The notes under the pieces are model-generated. The model searched no databases. It was not told where the DNA came from and saw nothing but the letters and a program-made list of their open reading frames with translations. From assembly GCA_902763885.1 (NCBI GenBank), contig CACWTU010000008.1:130427-184090 (forward strand): a stretch of DNA of 53,664 nucleotides, given 5' to 3'. Position numbers and translations under genes: made by a program. Shown piece by piece: positions 26,701 through 36,051 of this stretch (position 1 is the stretch's first letter; each line of letters opens with the position of its first letter). The DNA comes from an uncultured Bacteroidales bacterium. Its GTDB lineage: Bacteria; Bacteroidota; Bacteroidia; Bacteroidales; Bacteroidaceae.

Positions 26701-29049
26701 ATGAGCAAAACGGTTAAACGCATCATACTCGGATTGTGGCTCTTATTCATGGTTGGAGTTATTGCAATCTATGTGTTTTTTAACGGTATAAGCAAGGGAT
26801 GGATAGGCAATACACCATCTGTTGAAGATCTGGAGAATCCTATTGACAAATTCGCTACCCAGATTATTTCTGCTGATGGTGTTGTTCTCGGAAATTTTGC
26901 ACGCAGTGAGGATAACCGCATATGGGTGGATTTTGACGAACTTTCACCATATCTGGTTCAGGCGCTTGTGGCAACAGAAGATGCCCGTTTTCAGGAACAT
27001 TCGGGTATTGATCTGAAAGCATTGCTTAGAGCTATTGTAAAACGTGTCATTCTCCAGCAACGAAGTGCCGGAGGCGGTAGTACCATCACCCAACAACTGG
27101 CTAAACAGTTATACACAGAGCATGTGGCACGTGGTTCTGTGCAGCGTGCCCTTCAGAAACCTACTGAGTGGGTGGTGGCTGTCAAGTTGGAGCGATACTA
27201 TACAAAGGAAGAGATTCTCACACTATATTTGAACAAATATGATTTTGTCAATAATGCGGTAGGTATCTATACTGCTTCAATGACTTATTTTGGCAAGCAT
27301 CCTTCTGAACTTAACGCTGAAGAATCGGCTATGTTGATAGGAATGTGTAAGAATGCATCGTTGTATAATCCGCTCAGACGTAAGGAGATGACCAGGGAAC
27401 GCCGCAATGTTGTGCTCAGCCAGATGGAAAAAGCCGGTTATCTGTCTAGTGCCCAAACTGATTCCCTTCAGGCTACTGATATTGTGCTGAATTATCATAA
27501 GGTTGACCATAAGGTTGGTCAGGCTACATATTTCAGGGAGTATCTGCGTTCAATAATGAGAAAGCAGAAACCGGAGCGTAAGAACTATCGCGGTTGGCAG
27601 ATGCAGCAGTATTACGAGGATTCGCTTGATTGGGAACAGGATCCTTTGTTTGGTTGGTGTAACAAGAATGTAAACCAGAATGGTGAGCCATACAATCTTT
27701 ACACTGATGGACTTAAGGTTTATGTAACTATTGACTCCCGTATGCAACAGTATGCGGAGGAGGCTGTGGCTGCACAACTTCAGGATTATCTTCAGCCTGA
27801 TTTCTTCAAGGCTAAGAAGAAGGTCAAATCCGCTCCGTTCACATCAAAGCTTTCTACAGAAGAGGTCAATAGCATTATGAATCGTGCTATGACGCAGACA
27901 GATCGTTATCGCGGTCTTAGGGCATTGGGCGTGGGTGAAGATTCAATCCGCAAAATCTTCAATACACCATGTCAAATGACAGTTTTCTCCTATGGAGGTG
28001 ATATTGATACAATTCTTTCTCCGCTTGATTCCATACGTTATATGAAGTTCTATTTAAGGACAGGATTCATGTGTATGGAACCCAAGACGGGATATGTTCG
28101 TGCTTATGTGGGAGGGCCTGACTACCGTGCATTCCAGTATGATATGGTTACATCCGGCCGTCGTCAGGTAGGTTCTACAATGAAACCGTACCTCTATTCA
28201 ATGGCTATGGAGAGCGGTTTCTCACCATGTGATCAGGTGGTCAATGAGACTCAAACCATCCTTACTGAGGCGGGGCAGATATGGAGGCCCAAAGATGACG
28301 GTAAGCAGATGCTTGGCCAGTTGGTTACGCTCAAGTGGGGCTTGTCACGTTCCAATAACAATGTCACGGCATATCTGATGAACCAACTCAGTCCGTATGC
28401 ATTCGTGAATCTGCTTCATGAATTCGGGCTGAGGAACCAGGCTATAGAGCCTGTCCAGTCGCTTTGCCTGGGTACTTGTGACGTATCAGTTCAGGAGATG
28501 GTCAGCGCTTACACTGCGTTCGTAAACCATGGAATCCGTACGGTTCCGCTTTATGTTACGCGCATTGAGGATGCAGAGGGGAATACTCTGGCGCAGTTCT
28601 CAGCTCGCAGTAATGAAGTGGTGAGTGAGGAGGCATCTTTCAAGATGATTGATATGATGCGCGCTGTAATTAATGAGGGTACTGGAACGCGTTTGCGCAG
28701 TTCACGACTATTCCCGACCTTCTGTAAGGTAGACTGTGGCGGCAAGACCGGTACTACCGATAATCATTCAGATGCGTGGTTCATGGGTTATACCCCTGAT
28801 CTTGTTGCGGGATGCTGGGTAGGTGGTGAGGACCGTGACATACATTTTGATGATATGGATCATGGGCAGGGAGCTCACGCTGCACTCCCAGTATTCGGAA
28901 TGTTTATGGATAAGGTCTATGCTGATTCAGTGAGATTGGGCTATCTTCCGAGTACCCGTTTTGATATTCCGGAGGATTATGATCCTTGTGCCGGTGATGA
29001 TGGATCCCGTGGCGTCGTTCTCGATAACTATTCTATAAATACTTTCTGA
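26701..29049 (+). CDS. mrcA: Class A penicillin-binding protein (PBP1A-like)
   Basis: Bifunctional peptidoglycan glycosyltransferase/transpeptidase with one N-terminal membrane anchor (residues about 10-30). The GT51 domain carries EDARFQEHSG (catalytic Glu93) and GGSTITQQLAKQLY. The transpeptidase domain has the Ser-x-x-Lys box at 492-495 (STMK), SNN and KTGTT near 682. The ATG at 26701 is chosen; the frame opens 15 bases earlier with TTG. The protein has 782 residues. It shares a one-base stop/start overlap with kdsB, so wall synthesis and a lipopolysaccharide sugar enzyme are translated together. The symbol is by similarity. Confidence 0.93.
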   Translation: MSKTVKRIILGLWLLFMVGVIAIYVFFNGISKGWIGNTPSVEDLENPIDKFATQIISADGVVLGNFARSEDNRIWVDFDELSPYLVQALVATEDARFQEHSGIDLKALLRAIVKRVILQQRSAGGGSTITQQLAKQLYTEHVARGSVQRALQKPTEWVVAVKLERYYTKEEILTLYLNKYDFVNNAVGIYTASMTYFGKHPSELNAEESAMLIGMCKNASLYNPLRRKEMTRERRNVVLSQMEKAGYLSSAQTDSLQATDIVLNYHKVDHKVGQATYFREYLRSIMRKQKPERKNYRGWQMQQYYEDSLDWEQDPLFGWCNKNVNQNGEPYNLYTDGLKVYVTIDSRMQQYAEEAVAAQLQDYLQPDFFKAKKKVKSAPFTSKLSTEEVNSIMNRAMTQTDRYRGLRALGVGEDSIRKIFNTPCQMTVFSYGGDIDTILSPLDSIRYMKFYLRTGFMCMEPKTGYVRAYVGGPDYRAFQYDMVTSGRRQVGSTMKPYLYSMAMESGFSPCDQVVNETQTILTEAGQIWRPKDDGKQMLGQLVTLKWGLSRSNNNVTAYLMNQLSPYAFVNLLHEFGLRNQAIEPVQSLCLGTCDVSVQEMVSAYTAFVNHGIRTVPLYVTRIEDAEGNTLAQFSARSNEVVSEEASFKMIDMMRAVINEGTGTRLRSSRLFPTFCKVDCGGKTGTTDNHSDAWFMGYTPDLVAGCWVGGEDRDIHFDDMDHGQGAHAALPVFGMFMDKVYADSVRLGYLPSTRFDIPEDYDPCAGDDGSRGVVLDNYSINTF

Positions 29050-29804
29050 TGAAATTTGCAGCAATTATACCTGCCAGATACGCTTCTACGCGTTTCCCGG
29101 GCAAGCCTTTGGCGGTTCTGGGAGGCAAGCCTGTGATAATCCGCGTATGTGAACAGGCTAAAAAAGTGTTTGATCATGTGTTTGTGGCAACAGATGATGC
29201 ACGTATTTTCGACGCGGTCAAGGAGGGTGGCTTTATACCCATTATGACACGTGAAGACCATAAAAGCGGTACAGACCGTTGCTATGAGGCATTTATCAAA
29301 TGCGGTGTCAAGGTGGATGTGGTAGTTAATATACAGGGCGATGAGCCTTTCATACAGCCCTCGCAATTACAGACCATTAAGAGCCTGTTTGACAGCAAGG
29401 ATACAGATATAGCTACACTTGTCAAACCGTTTGCTCCTGATACGCCGTTTGATAAGGTGGCTAATCCCAACAGCCCTAAGGTGGTGGTTGATGACAATTG
29501 GAACGCCCTATATTTCAGTCGTAGCGTGATACCTTATCTGAGAGGTATCCCTGAGGCTGAATGGCCAGCCAGGCATACCTACTACAAGCATATCGGCCTG
29601 TATGCGTTTCGTGCTGATGTATTGGAGGCTGTAACCCGTTTGCCGCAGGCTCCGCTTGAGAAGGCAGAGAGTCTTGAGCAATTGCGTTGGCTTTCTGCCG
29701 GATACCGTATCAAGGTAGGTGTTACTGATGTTGAGACAATAGGTATTGATACTCCTGATGACCTGTCTGCTGCTGAACTTTTCCTGAAAGAGCATTCCTT
29801 ATGA
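29049..29804 (+). CDS. kdsB: CMP-KDO synthetase
   Basis: Activates 3-deoxy-manno-octulosonate with CTP for lipid A-KDO assembly. The 251-residue nucleotidyltransferase has IIPARYASTRFPGKPL at the N-terminus, ATDDARI, SGTDRCYEA and NIQGDEPFI, followed by KHIGLYAFR and GIDTPDDL near the end. All are standard for KdsB. It begins in the stop codon of the PBP gene (TGATG), and its own stop overlaps the next start (ATGA at 29801-29804). Confidence 0.96.
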   Translation: MKFAAIIPARYASTRFPGKPLAVLGGKPVIIRVCEQAKKVFDHVFVATDDARIFDAVKEGGFIPIMTREDHKSGTDRCYEAFIKCGVKVDVVVNIQGDEPFIQPSQLQTIKSLFDSKDTDIATLVKPFAPDTPFDKVANPNSPKVVVDDNWNALYFSRSVIPYLRGIPEAEWPARHTYYKHIGLYAFRADVLEAVTRLPQAPLEKAESLEQLRWLSAGYRIKVGVTDVETIGIDTPDDLSAAELFLKEHSL

Positions 29805-30835
29805 GATTACGACTGATATATACCATTGTTCTGGTCTTGTTACCGTTGGCTTCATGGGCACGGCAAGACAGCATTAGGCAGGAACAGAAGAATCGTCATG
29901 TGTTGAGTGACGGTTCAGTATATATCGGCCAAATGAAACTGCGTAAACCGTCTGGTACCGGCCGTAAGGAATATGTTAACGGTGATGTGTATGAGGGTGC
30001 CTTTGAAAAAGGTATCCGCAAAGGTGTAGGTATATGTCATTACGCAAATGGAGATCTCTATTTGGGATATTGGGAGGACGATGTCCGTTCCGGAGAGGGT
30101 GAATACCAATACGCATCAGGTGATATATATAAGGGGGATTGGAAGAGTGACGGACGTAACGGAAAAGGCGTGTATATGTGGGCCGATGGCTCATACTATT
30201 CCGGTGAGTGGGAGGATAATATCAGAAACGGAACAGGACTGATGTGCTGGTGTGACAGCGCTGAGTATCGCGGTTCATGGGAGAAAGGAGTTCGTGAAGG
30301 CCAGGGTGAATACAAAAGCAGTACATACTCTTATGTCGGTTCTTGGAAGAATGACATGGAGAATGGAAACGGCTCGTGTGTAATGGCCAATGGTGATTCT
30401 TATAAAGGACAGTTCAGGAATGGTACCATAACAGGTATCGGAGAATATACATTTGCAAACGGAGATTCATATAAGGGCTCGTTAAGAAATGGCTTGGCTG
30501 ATGGAAAAGGTGTGTTTACCTGGGCTGACGGCTCCGTGTATGACGGTGAGTGGAGGGATAACCGCCGAGAAGGTTCCGGTCAGATGATCTGGGCTAATGG
30601 TGACAAATATTACGGGAAATGGCAGAATGACGCCCCTTGGGGAGACGGTTCCATGAGCCTGGCTGACGGAACCAAATTCAAAGGCACTTTTGTAAATGGC
30701 GTAGTTGATGGCAATGGTGTGGTTGAGGAAGCAGACGGAACGCGTCTTGAAGGTGAATTCAAGGAGGGATTCCGTGTAGGAACATTTACGGTTAAGGACA
30801 GCTCCGGCAAGAAAATAAGAACAATAATATATTGA
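29801..30835 (+). CDS. Secreted MORN-repeat protein
   Basis: This 344-residue protein has a signal peptide (cleavage near SWA, residue 20) and about thirteen MORN units of 22-23 residues from residue 41 on. Each unit has the form Y-x-G-x-W/F, an acidic or basic turn, then G-x-G and a Gly-Asp or Asp-Gly turn. Examples are YEGAFEKGIRKGVG, YKGDWKSDGRNGKG and YDGEWRDNRREGSG. MORN repeats form extended beta-sheet rods. Bacterial examples are often tied to the envelope, but no enzyme activity is implied. It overlaps kdsB by 4 bases and precedes a YhcH-family gene by 4 bases. Confidence 0.9.
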   Translation: MRLRLIYTIVLVLLPLASWARQDSIRQEQKNRHVLSDGSVYIGQMKLRKPSGTGRKEYVNGDVYEGAFEKGIRKGVGICHYANGDLYLGYWEDDVRSGEGEYQYASGDIYKGDWKSDGRNGKGVYMWADGSYYSGEWEDNIRNGTGLMCWCDSAEYRGSWEKGVREGQGEYKSSTYSYVGSWKNDMENGNGSCVMANGDSYKGQFRNGTITGIGEYTFANGDSYKGSLRNGLADGKGVFTWADGSVYDGEWRDNRREGSGQMIWANGDKYYGKWQNDAPWGDGSMSLADGTKFKGTFVNGVVDGNGVVEEADGTRLEGEFKEGFRVGTFTVKDSSGKKIRTIIY

Positions 30836-30839
30836 AAGT

Positions 30840-31292
30840 ATGATACTTGATACACTTGACAAACTTGATGACTACAAATTCATCAGTCCATTGATGGATA
30901 AGGTCTTGGATTTCTTCAGGAACACTGACCTTGCATCTCTTGAACCTGGCAGAATCAGTCTGCAGGGTGATGACCTTTTTGTCAATGTGAACCGTCAGGG
31001 TGCTCAAACCCGCGATGAGGTACCTATTGAGGCACACCGGGAGTATATCGATATTCAGGTACCGATATCATCAGATGAGGAGATGGGATTTCTGTCTGCT
31101 CCGTTCATGCCTGCTCCGTCAAAACCATACAGTGCAGAAAGGGATGTTGCATTCTATCCCGGATTGTGTGATACTTACCTGAATGTCAGGAAAGGAATGT
31201 TTGTTGTATTCTTTCCTGGCGAAGGACATGTACCGGCCATCACAAAGGATGGTATTCTTAAACTTATCGTCAAGATCAGAAAATCATGTTGA
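30840..31292 (+). CDS. YhcH/YjgK/YiaL-family (DUF386) protein
   Basis: This 150-residue cupin-like protein matches the DUF386 group by ISLQGDDLFVNVNRQ, EAHREYIDIQVPISSDEEMG and the C-terminal FFPGEGHVPAI with conserved His and Glu residues. Family members include YhcH, YiaL and EbgC and are linked to sialic acid or other sugar breakdown, possibly as anomerases. No sialic-acid genes are nearby, so the substrate is open. It overlaps glgB by 7 bases. Confidence 0.85.
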   Translation: MILDTLDKLDDYKFISPLMDKVLDFFRNTDLASLEPGRISLQGDDLFVNVNRQGAQTRDEVPIEAHREYIDIQVPISSDEEMGFLSAPFMPAPSKPYSAERDVAFYPGLCDTYLNVRKGMFVVFFPGEGHVPAITKDGILKLIVKIRKSC

Positions 31293-33301
31293 AGATTATA
31301 GAGAATGACCCTTGGCTGTCGCCATATCAGGCTGCCATTGAAGGTCGGCATGACCATGCGTTGTGGCGTGAGAGTGAACTGACCGGCGGAAAGATGAGCC
31401 TTACGGATTTTGCCTCAGGCTATCTCTATTACGGACTCCACCGTACTGAAGGCGGTTGGATGTTCAGGGAGTGGGCTCCCAATGCTACTGAGATTTTCCT
31501 GATAGGTGATTTTTCAGGCTGGGAGGAACAGGAGCGTTTCCGTCTTAAACGTATCAATGATGCTGGTGATTGGGAACTGCGCATTCCGATAGGTATGATC
31601 GGGCATGGACAGCATTATAAAATGCGTGTCAAGTGGAACGGAGGTCAGGGTGACCGCATTCCTGCATGGTGTCGCAGGGTGGTGCAGGACGATCAGTCCA
31701 AGATATTTTCAGCGCAGGTGTGGGATCCCAAGAAGGAGTTTAAATTCAAGCATATTAATTTCAAGCCCAAACAGGATCCTCTACTCATATATGAATGCCA
31801 TGTGGGTATGGCTCAGGAACGTGAGGGTGTGGGTACATATATCGAGTTCAAGAATAATGTCCTGCCGCGTGTTAAGGAGGCAGGTTATAACTGCATACAG
31901 GTGATGGCAATACAGGAACATCCATATTATGGAAGTTTTGGCTATCATGTATCAAGTTTCTTTGCTCCTTCATCACGGTTTGGCACTCCGGAGGAACTCA
32001 AGGAACTGATAGATACCGCCCATGGTATGGGCATATCGGTCATTATGGATCTTGTACACTCACATTCAGTAAAGAATGAATATGAGGGCTTGGGTAATCT
32101 GGCGGGTGATCCTAATCAGTATTTCCTGCCGGGTGATCGTCACGAGCATTCCGCATGGGGATCACTATGTTTTGATTACGGAAAGACTCAGGTTCTGCAT
32201 TATCTGCTTTCTAACTGCAAATATTGGCTGGACGAGTTCAAGTTTGACGGTTTCCGTTTTGACGGGGTCACATCCATGCTTTATTACAGCCACGGTCTGG
32301 GTGAGGCTTTCTGTAATTATGATGACTATTTCAACGGTCACCAGGATGATGATGCCATCTGCTATCTGATGCTGGCTAACCGCGTTATACATCAGTTCAA
32401 TCCCAATGCTATAACCATAGCAGAGGAGGTAAGCGGAATGCCGGGACTGGCTGCTCCTTTCATTGACGGCGGATTCGGTTTTGATTACCGTCTGGCAATG
32501 AATATTCCTGACTATTGGATCAAGACTATCAAGGAAAAGAGAGATGAGGATTGGTCTATGGCCGGTATTTTCTGGGAGGTTACAAACCGACGCAAGGATG
32601 AAAAGACAATATCATACGTGGAGAGTCATGACCAGGCTCTTGTTGGCGACAAGACTGTCATATTCCGTCTGATAGATGCCGATATGTACTGGCACTTTTC
32701 CAAGGACGGCGGAAATGACGTGACATCCCGTGGCATTGCACTGCATAAGATGATAAGACTTGTCACCGCATCTACTATAAATGGTGGATATCTTAACTTC
32801 ATGGGTAATGAGTTCGGCCATCCGGAATGGATTGATTTCCCGCGTGAAGGTAATGGCTGGAGTCATAAGTATGCACGTCGCCAGTGGAGCCTTGTTGATA
32901 ACAAGCAACTGGCATACTGCTGGCTGGGTGATTTTGATCGTGCCATGATAAGGCTGTTGGGTTCCGTAAAGAACTTGCAGAATAAGGATGTGGTAGAGTA
33001 TTGGCATAATGACGGTGATCAGGTCCTTGCTTTTGGCCGTGGAGACCTGGTTTTTGTATTCAATTTCAACCCCACGCAGTCATTCACTGATTATGGTTTT
33101 CTTGTACCAAAAGGCTCATACAAGACCGTTTTGGACAGCGACAGCATACAGTTTGGAGGATATGGACGGATAGATGATGGTGTAGAGCATTTCACCTTAA
33201 TGGATCCTTTATACAAAAAGGTGCGTAAGGAGTGGCTCAAACTCTATTTGCCGGCCCGTTCAGCTATAGTTCTCAAGAAAGTCAGAGCGAATGGAAAATA
33301 A
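31286..33301 (+). CDS. glgB: 1,4-alpha-glucan branching enzyme
   Basis: Makes alpha-1,6 branches in glycogen. The 671-residue GH13 enzyme has a CBM48-type N-terminal domain (about 45-140, REWAPNATEIFLIGDF). The barrel carries VIMDLVHSHS, GFRFDGVTSM with the nucleophile Asp326, TIAEEVSG with the acid/base Glu380, and ESHDQALVG with Asp449. The GNEFGHPEWIDFPREGN block and a C-terminal beta domain follow. The layout is eukaryote-like (shorter N-terminus than E. coli GlgB), common in Bacteroidales. It overlaps the next gene by 11 bases. No other glg gene is here. Confidence 0.95.
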   Translation: MLKIIENDPWLSPYQAAIEGRHDHALWRESELTGGKMSLTDFASGYLYYGLHRTEGGWMFREWAPNATEIFLIGDFSGWEEQERFRLKRINDAGDWELRIPIGMIGHGQHYKMRVKWNGGQGDRIPAWCRRVVQDDQSKIFSAQVWDPKKEFKFKHINFKPKQDPLLIYECHVGMAQEREGVGTYIEFKNNVLPRVKEAGYNCIQVMAIQEHPYYGSFGYHVSSFFAPSSRFGTPEELKELIDTAHGMGISVIMDLVHSHSVKNEYEGLGNLAGDPNQYFLPGDRHEHSAWGSLCFDYGKTQVLHYLLSNCKYWLDEFKFDGFRFDGVTSMLYYSHGLGEAFCNYDDYFNGHQDDDAICYLMLANRVIHQFNPNAITIAEEVSGMPGLAAPFIDGGFGFDYRLAMNIPDYWIKTIKEKRDEDWSMAGIFWEVTNRRKDEKTISYVESHDQALVGDKTVIFRLIDADMYWHFSKDGGNDVTSRGIALHKMIRLVTASTINGGYLNFMGNEFGHPEWIDFPREGNGWSHKYARRQWSLVDNKQLAYCWLGDFDRAMIRLLGSVKNLQNKDVVEYWHNDGDQVLAFGRGDLVFVFNFNPTQSFTDYGFLVPKGSYKTVLDSDSIQFGGYGRIDDGVEHFTLMDPLYKKVRKEWLKLYLPARSAIVLKKVRANGK

Positions 33302-34346
33302 ATTATGTGACAAGTGCGTCCGTTGGCTGTGCGGAATACTCTTTTCAGTTTTCGCATTCTGCTGGCTTTTCTTCTTTCAGCAGGATCTGCTATGTGCTGC
33401 ATACAATAAGTTGTTTTACGGCATAGAATCAGCCAATGTCCTACAGCACCATAATCATATAATCATTTCCTTGCTCCTTGCTGCATTGTCATTGTCTTTG
33501 GTTATCCCCGGACGTAATATCCTGCGCTTCAAGAAAGGATTGTATGCATGCAATTATCTGCTTTCTGCTGTGTTCTTAGGGGCTATTACGGGTTATGACG
33601 GAGACTCTTTTTTTGGACAGAGTTCAACGGTCTGGATTGTAACAGCAGTTCTTGCAGTCGTTATGGTTTTTATTTGCAAGATGGTTGCTTCTGTTCCCAG
33701 GTCAGATTACAATGACCGCCCACGTACTCTGACTGGTAATCTGTTGATTATGTGCTTGCTGTTCTGCATGGTGGGATTTCTTGGCAATACTGATGAGAAT
33801 CTGCATCGTCGCCTTACAATGGAGCGTTTGTTTTCTGAGGGAGAGTATGGTAAACTTCTTGAGTTGGGACGTAACGAGGAGGAGTCTGACCGATATATTG
33901 ATTATTTACGTGCCAAGGCCATGCTTGAAGTTCCGTTTGAATCAAATCCTGCCGGAAGTGGGATAGGGGAACTGCTGTTCAGTTATAGCATCTCTGATCC
34001 GATATCTCTATCAGTGGCTCTTAATGAGATTCCCGATACTCAGGCATATCTGGCATCGCGCCTTCTTGAAGGTAATATCAGTGCTTTTGTTGATAGCATT
34101 GATTTGTCGCAATATACAGTGCTGCCCCAATACTATATGCAGGCTTTAGTTTTGGTGGGTGACAGTGCAGCCAGAATCAGATTTCCGGAACAATATGGTG
34201 GGGAATTGTCCAGATACAAATCGTTTATTGATAAGGTAGAGTCACTGGGTGAGGAGACTGAGATATTCCTTGCCAACAGCACTTTTATCGATTTCCATTC
34301 TACCTATTACTGGTTTCTCCGTTTCCGAGCAGGGAATCATAACTGA
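33291..34346 (+). CDS. Polytopic membrane protein, DUF6057-like
   Basis: This 351-residue protein has about five membrane segments (near residues 12-30, 52-70, 86-103, 112-130 and 148-164) in its first half. The soluble second half is helical (LTMERLFSEGEYGKLLELG, DRYIDYLRAKAMLE). The layout resembles Bacteroidota DUF6057 proteins, but shorter. I hold that assignment loosely. Function is unknown. It starts inside glgB and its 3' end overlaps the convergent transferase gene by 47 bases. Confidence 0.6.
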   Translation: MENKLCDKCVRWLCGILFSVFAFCWLFFFQQDLLCAAYNKLFYGIESANVLQHHNHIIISLLLAALSLSLVIPGRNILRFKKGLYACNYLLSAVFLGAITGYDGDSFFGQSSTVWIVTAVLAVVMVFICKMVASVPRSDYNDRPRTLTGNLLIMCLLFCMVGFLGNTDENLHRRLTMERLFSEGEYGKLLELGRNEEESDRYIDYLRAKAMLEVPFESNPAGSGIGELLFSYSISDPISLSVALNEIPDTQAYLASRLLEGNISAFVDSIDLSQYTVLPQYYMQALVLVGDSAARIRFPEQYGGELSRYKSFIDKVESLGEETEIFLANSTFIDFHSTYYWFLRFRAGNHN

Positions 34347-36051
34347 TGTGATTACCTATATATCGCGGTGCATTAATATCGAACTCGTCTGACAGGATAT
34401 CATCAGTAGGTTTGTATTCGGGGGTATTTATACCGGCCAATCGGAGTAAAGTGTGTTTTAGCTTGCTGTTAATCAAAGGTTTATTGTGGGATTCCCTTAT
34501 TGTCTGGGCCAAATCAGCGTGATTTTTGATGAATCTCTCTGACATAAGGAACATAAACGGTATCTCAAACTGGTATTTTGCTACATTGGGTGACATCTGT
34601 TTCTCATCTGTACGTTCGTGAAAGTCACGCCAGTCATATACCTCCTCGCCATGATCAGACAGATATATGCCTACGGCATCGTGTCCTTTTACTATACTCC
34701 AGATGCTGTCCACCACAAAGTCGTTGTAGAGTGTGGCATTGGCATATTCGGCGATTATCTGTTTTCCTTTTGCTCCTCCAAATTCATTTTGTACCTCATC
34801 GGATTTGAAACGTTCAAACTCTTCCGGGTATCTTGATTTGTAGTTTACATGCTGTCCCATAAGATGTACAATAAGCAGAGTGGGGTGGGCAAACAATTGT
34901 GATGTATCGGGCATCATTTCCAGTATCTCACCGTCGTATTGCTTCAGATTTTCGTTACGCCAATCAAACAGGCATTCTGATAATTCGGGTTTGTTGAAAA
35001 TGGTTCCGCCTATCCCGTTCCAAACGTCTGAACTGTTGAGTGCAAACTGATTGGTCAGATACAATACGGAGTATCCGGCTTTGCGGAATATGGCTGGGAA
35101 CAACGTGTGGTTAGTCCAACTGTCGGTGTAATTTTCATCCCACATGGAGAACATATTCCTCATTACATTTGATGTAAGGTTGCTCGTAGTGACTACGTCG
35201 GTATATGTAACAAGATATCCGTCAGCTTTAAGCTGTCCGAGCCGTGGGTTAGTGGGCAATTCCTGCGGATTATATAATGGAGTATGATATTTGGAGAAAG
35301 ATTCTCCAATAATAAGAACTATGAGTGGACACTCTTGTGTGCTTTCTGCACTGGCAGTAGCGCGTACCGTTTCAGTGAGCACATCCAGTCCTTTTGACTG
35401 TACTTTGTTGAATGCCACTCCATGCAATAGCCTTACCATGGTTGTTGACAGGTGAGGCATGTATTTCTTTTCAGCTAAGACTCCGTATTCCTTTGCCGTA
35501 AAGCAACGCCCCAGTTTTATGTATGCCGGAATCTGTCGTGTTCCGGACCACAGTATGAGCGCTATTCCAATCCATGAAAGCGTTGGCCTGAGTCTTTGAT
35601 GAAAATGTATCTTTCCGGTTAAAAGGTTGCTCAGATATATGGCGGCAGCCGTTGTTGCAATGGAAATCCATAATGCTGGATGAAGTAGGGCAGATAAGAT
35701 GAATTCGCCGGCTTCTCCCGGATTTGTTTCAAGAACAAGTTGCAATACCCTGAAGTTGTATTCAGACTGGTAGAATAAGATTGTAAATAATTCACCCGTG
35801 AATATGAGTACCGATATGATCCATACTATCCAGTCCAAACGGATTTTCTTGAGCACACTTGCTGCAATGCAAATGACATAACAGTCAAATATGGGCATCA
35901 GTGTTCCCAGGAACAGATCTCCTCCCACGCCTAAGATGTGTGCGGCGGTTAAAATGATCAGTTCCATAAGGATACTGAAAGTAAACAGCACCTTCTCCGT
36001 CCAGACAGGGTAGGATAGTATATCTTTCAGTCTCATTCTGCGTTTATCCAT
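34300..36051 (-). CDS. Phosphoethanolamine transferase-like membrane sulfatase-fold protein
   Basis: This 583-residue protein has about five N-terminal membrane segments (residues about 20-175) and a periplasmic alkaline-phosphatase/sulfatase domain. LIIGESFSKYH supplies a metal ligand. The nucleophile is probably Thr293, nine residues before the Ser of MFSMWDEN as in EptA/MCR enzymes. YLSDHGEEVYD and FHERTDE supply later metal ligands. EptA-group enzymes move phosphoethanolamine onto lipid A or glycans. The usual disulphide cysteines of MCR are not seen. It overlaps the upstream LtaS-like gene by 19 bases. Confidence 0.82.
   Translation of the reverse strand: MDKRRMRLKDILSYPVWTEKVLFTFSILMELIILTAAHILGVGGDLFLGTLMPIFDCYVICIAASVLKKIRLDWIVWIISVLIFTGELFTILFYQSEYNFRVLQLVLETNPGEAGEFILSALLHPALWISIATTAAAIYLSNLLTGKIHFHQRLRPTLSWIGIALILWSGTRQIPAYIKLGRCFTAKEYGVLAEKKYMPHLSTTMVRLLHGVAFNKVQSKGLDVLTETVRATASAESTQECPLIVLIIGESFSKYHTPLYNPQELPTNPRLGQLKADGYLVTYTDVVTTSNLTSNVMRNMFSMWDENYTDSWTNHTLFPAIFRKAGYSVLYLTNQFALNSSDVWNGIGGTIFNKPELSECLFDWRNENLKQYDGEILEMMPDTSQLFAHPTLLIVHLMGQHVNYKSRYPEEFERFKSDEVQNEFGGAKGKQIIAEYANATLYNDFVVDSIWSIVKGHDAVGIYLSDHGEEVYDWRDFHERTDEKQMSPNVAKYQFEIPFMFLMSERFIKNHADLAQTIRESHNKPLINSKLKHTLLRLAGINTPEYKPTDDILSDEFDINAPRYIGNHISYDSLLGNGETSNR

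Noticed and set aside
29921-30810. A tandem DNA repeat array
   Set aside because: The 66-69-base step comes from the protein MORN units. The DNA copies have diverged and there is no exact nucleotide repeat.
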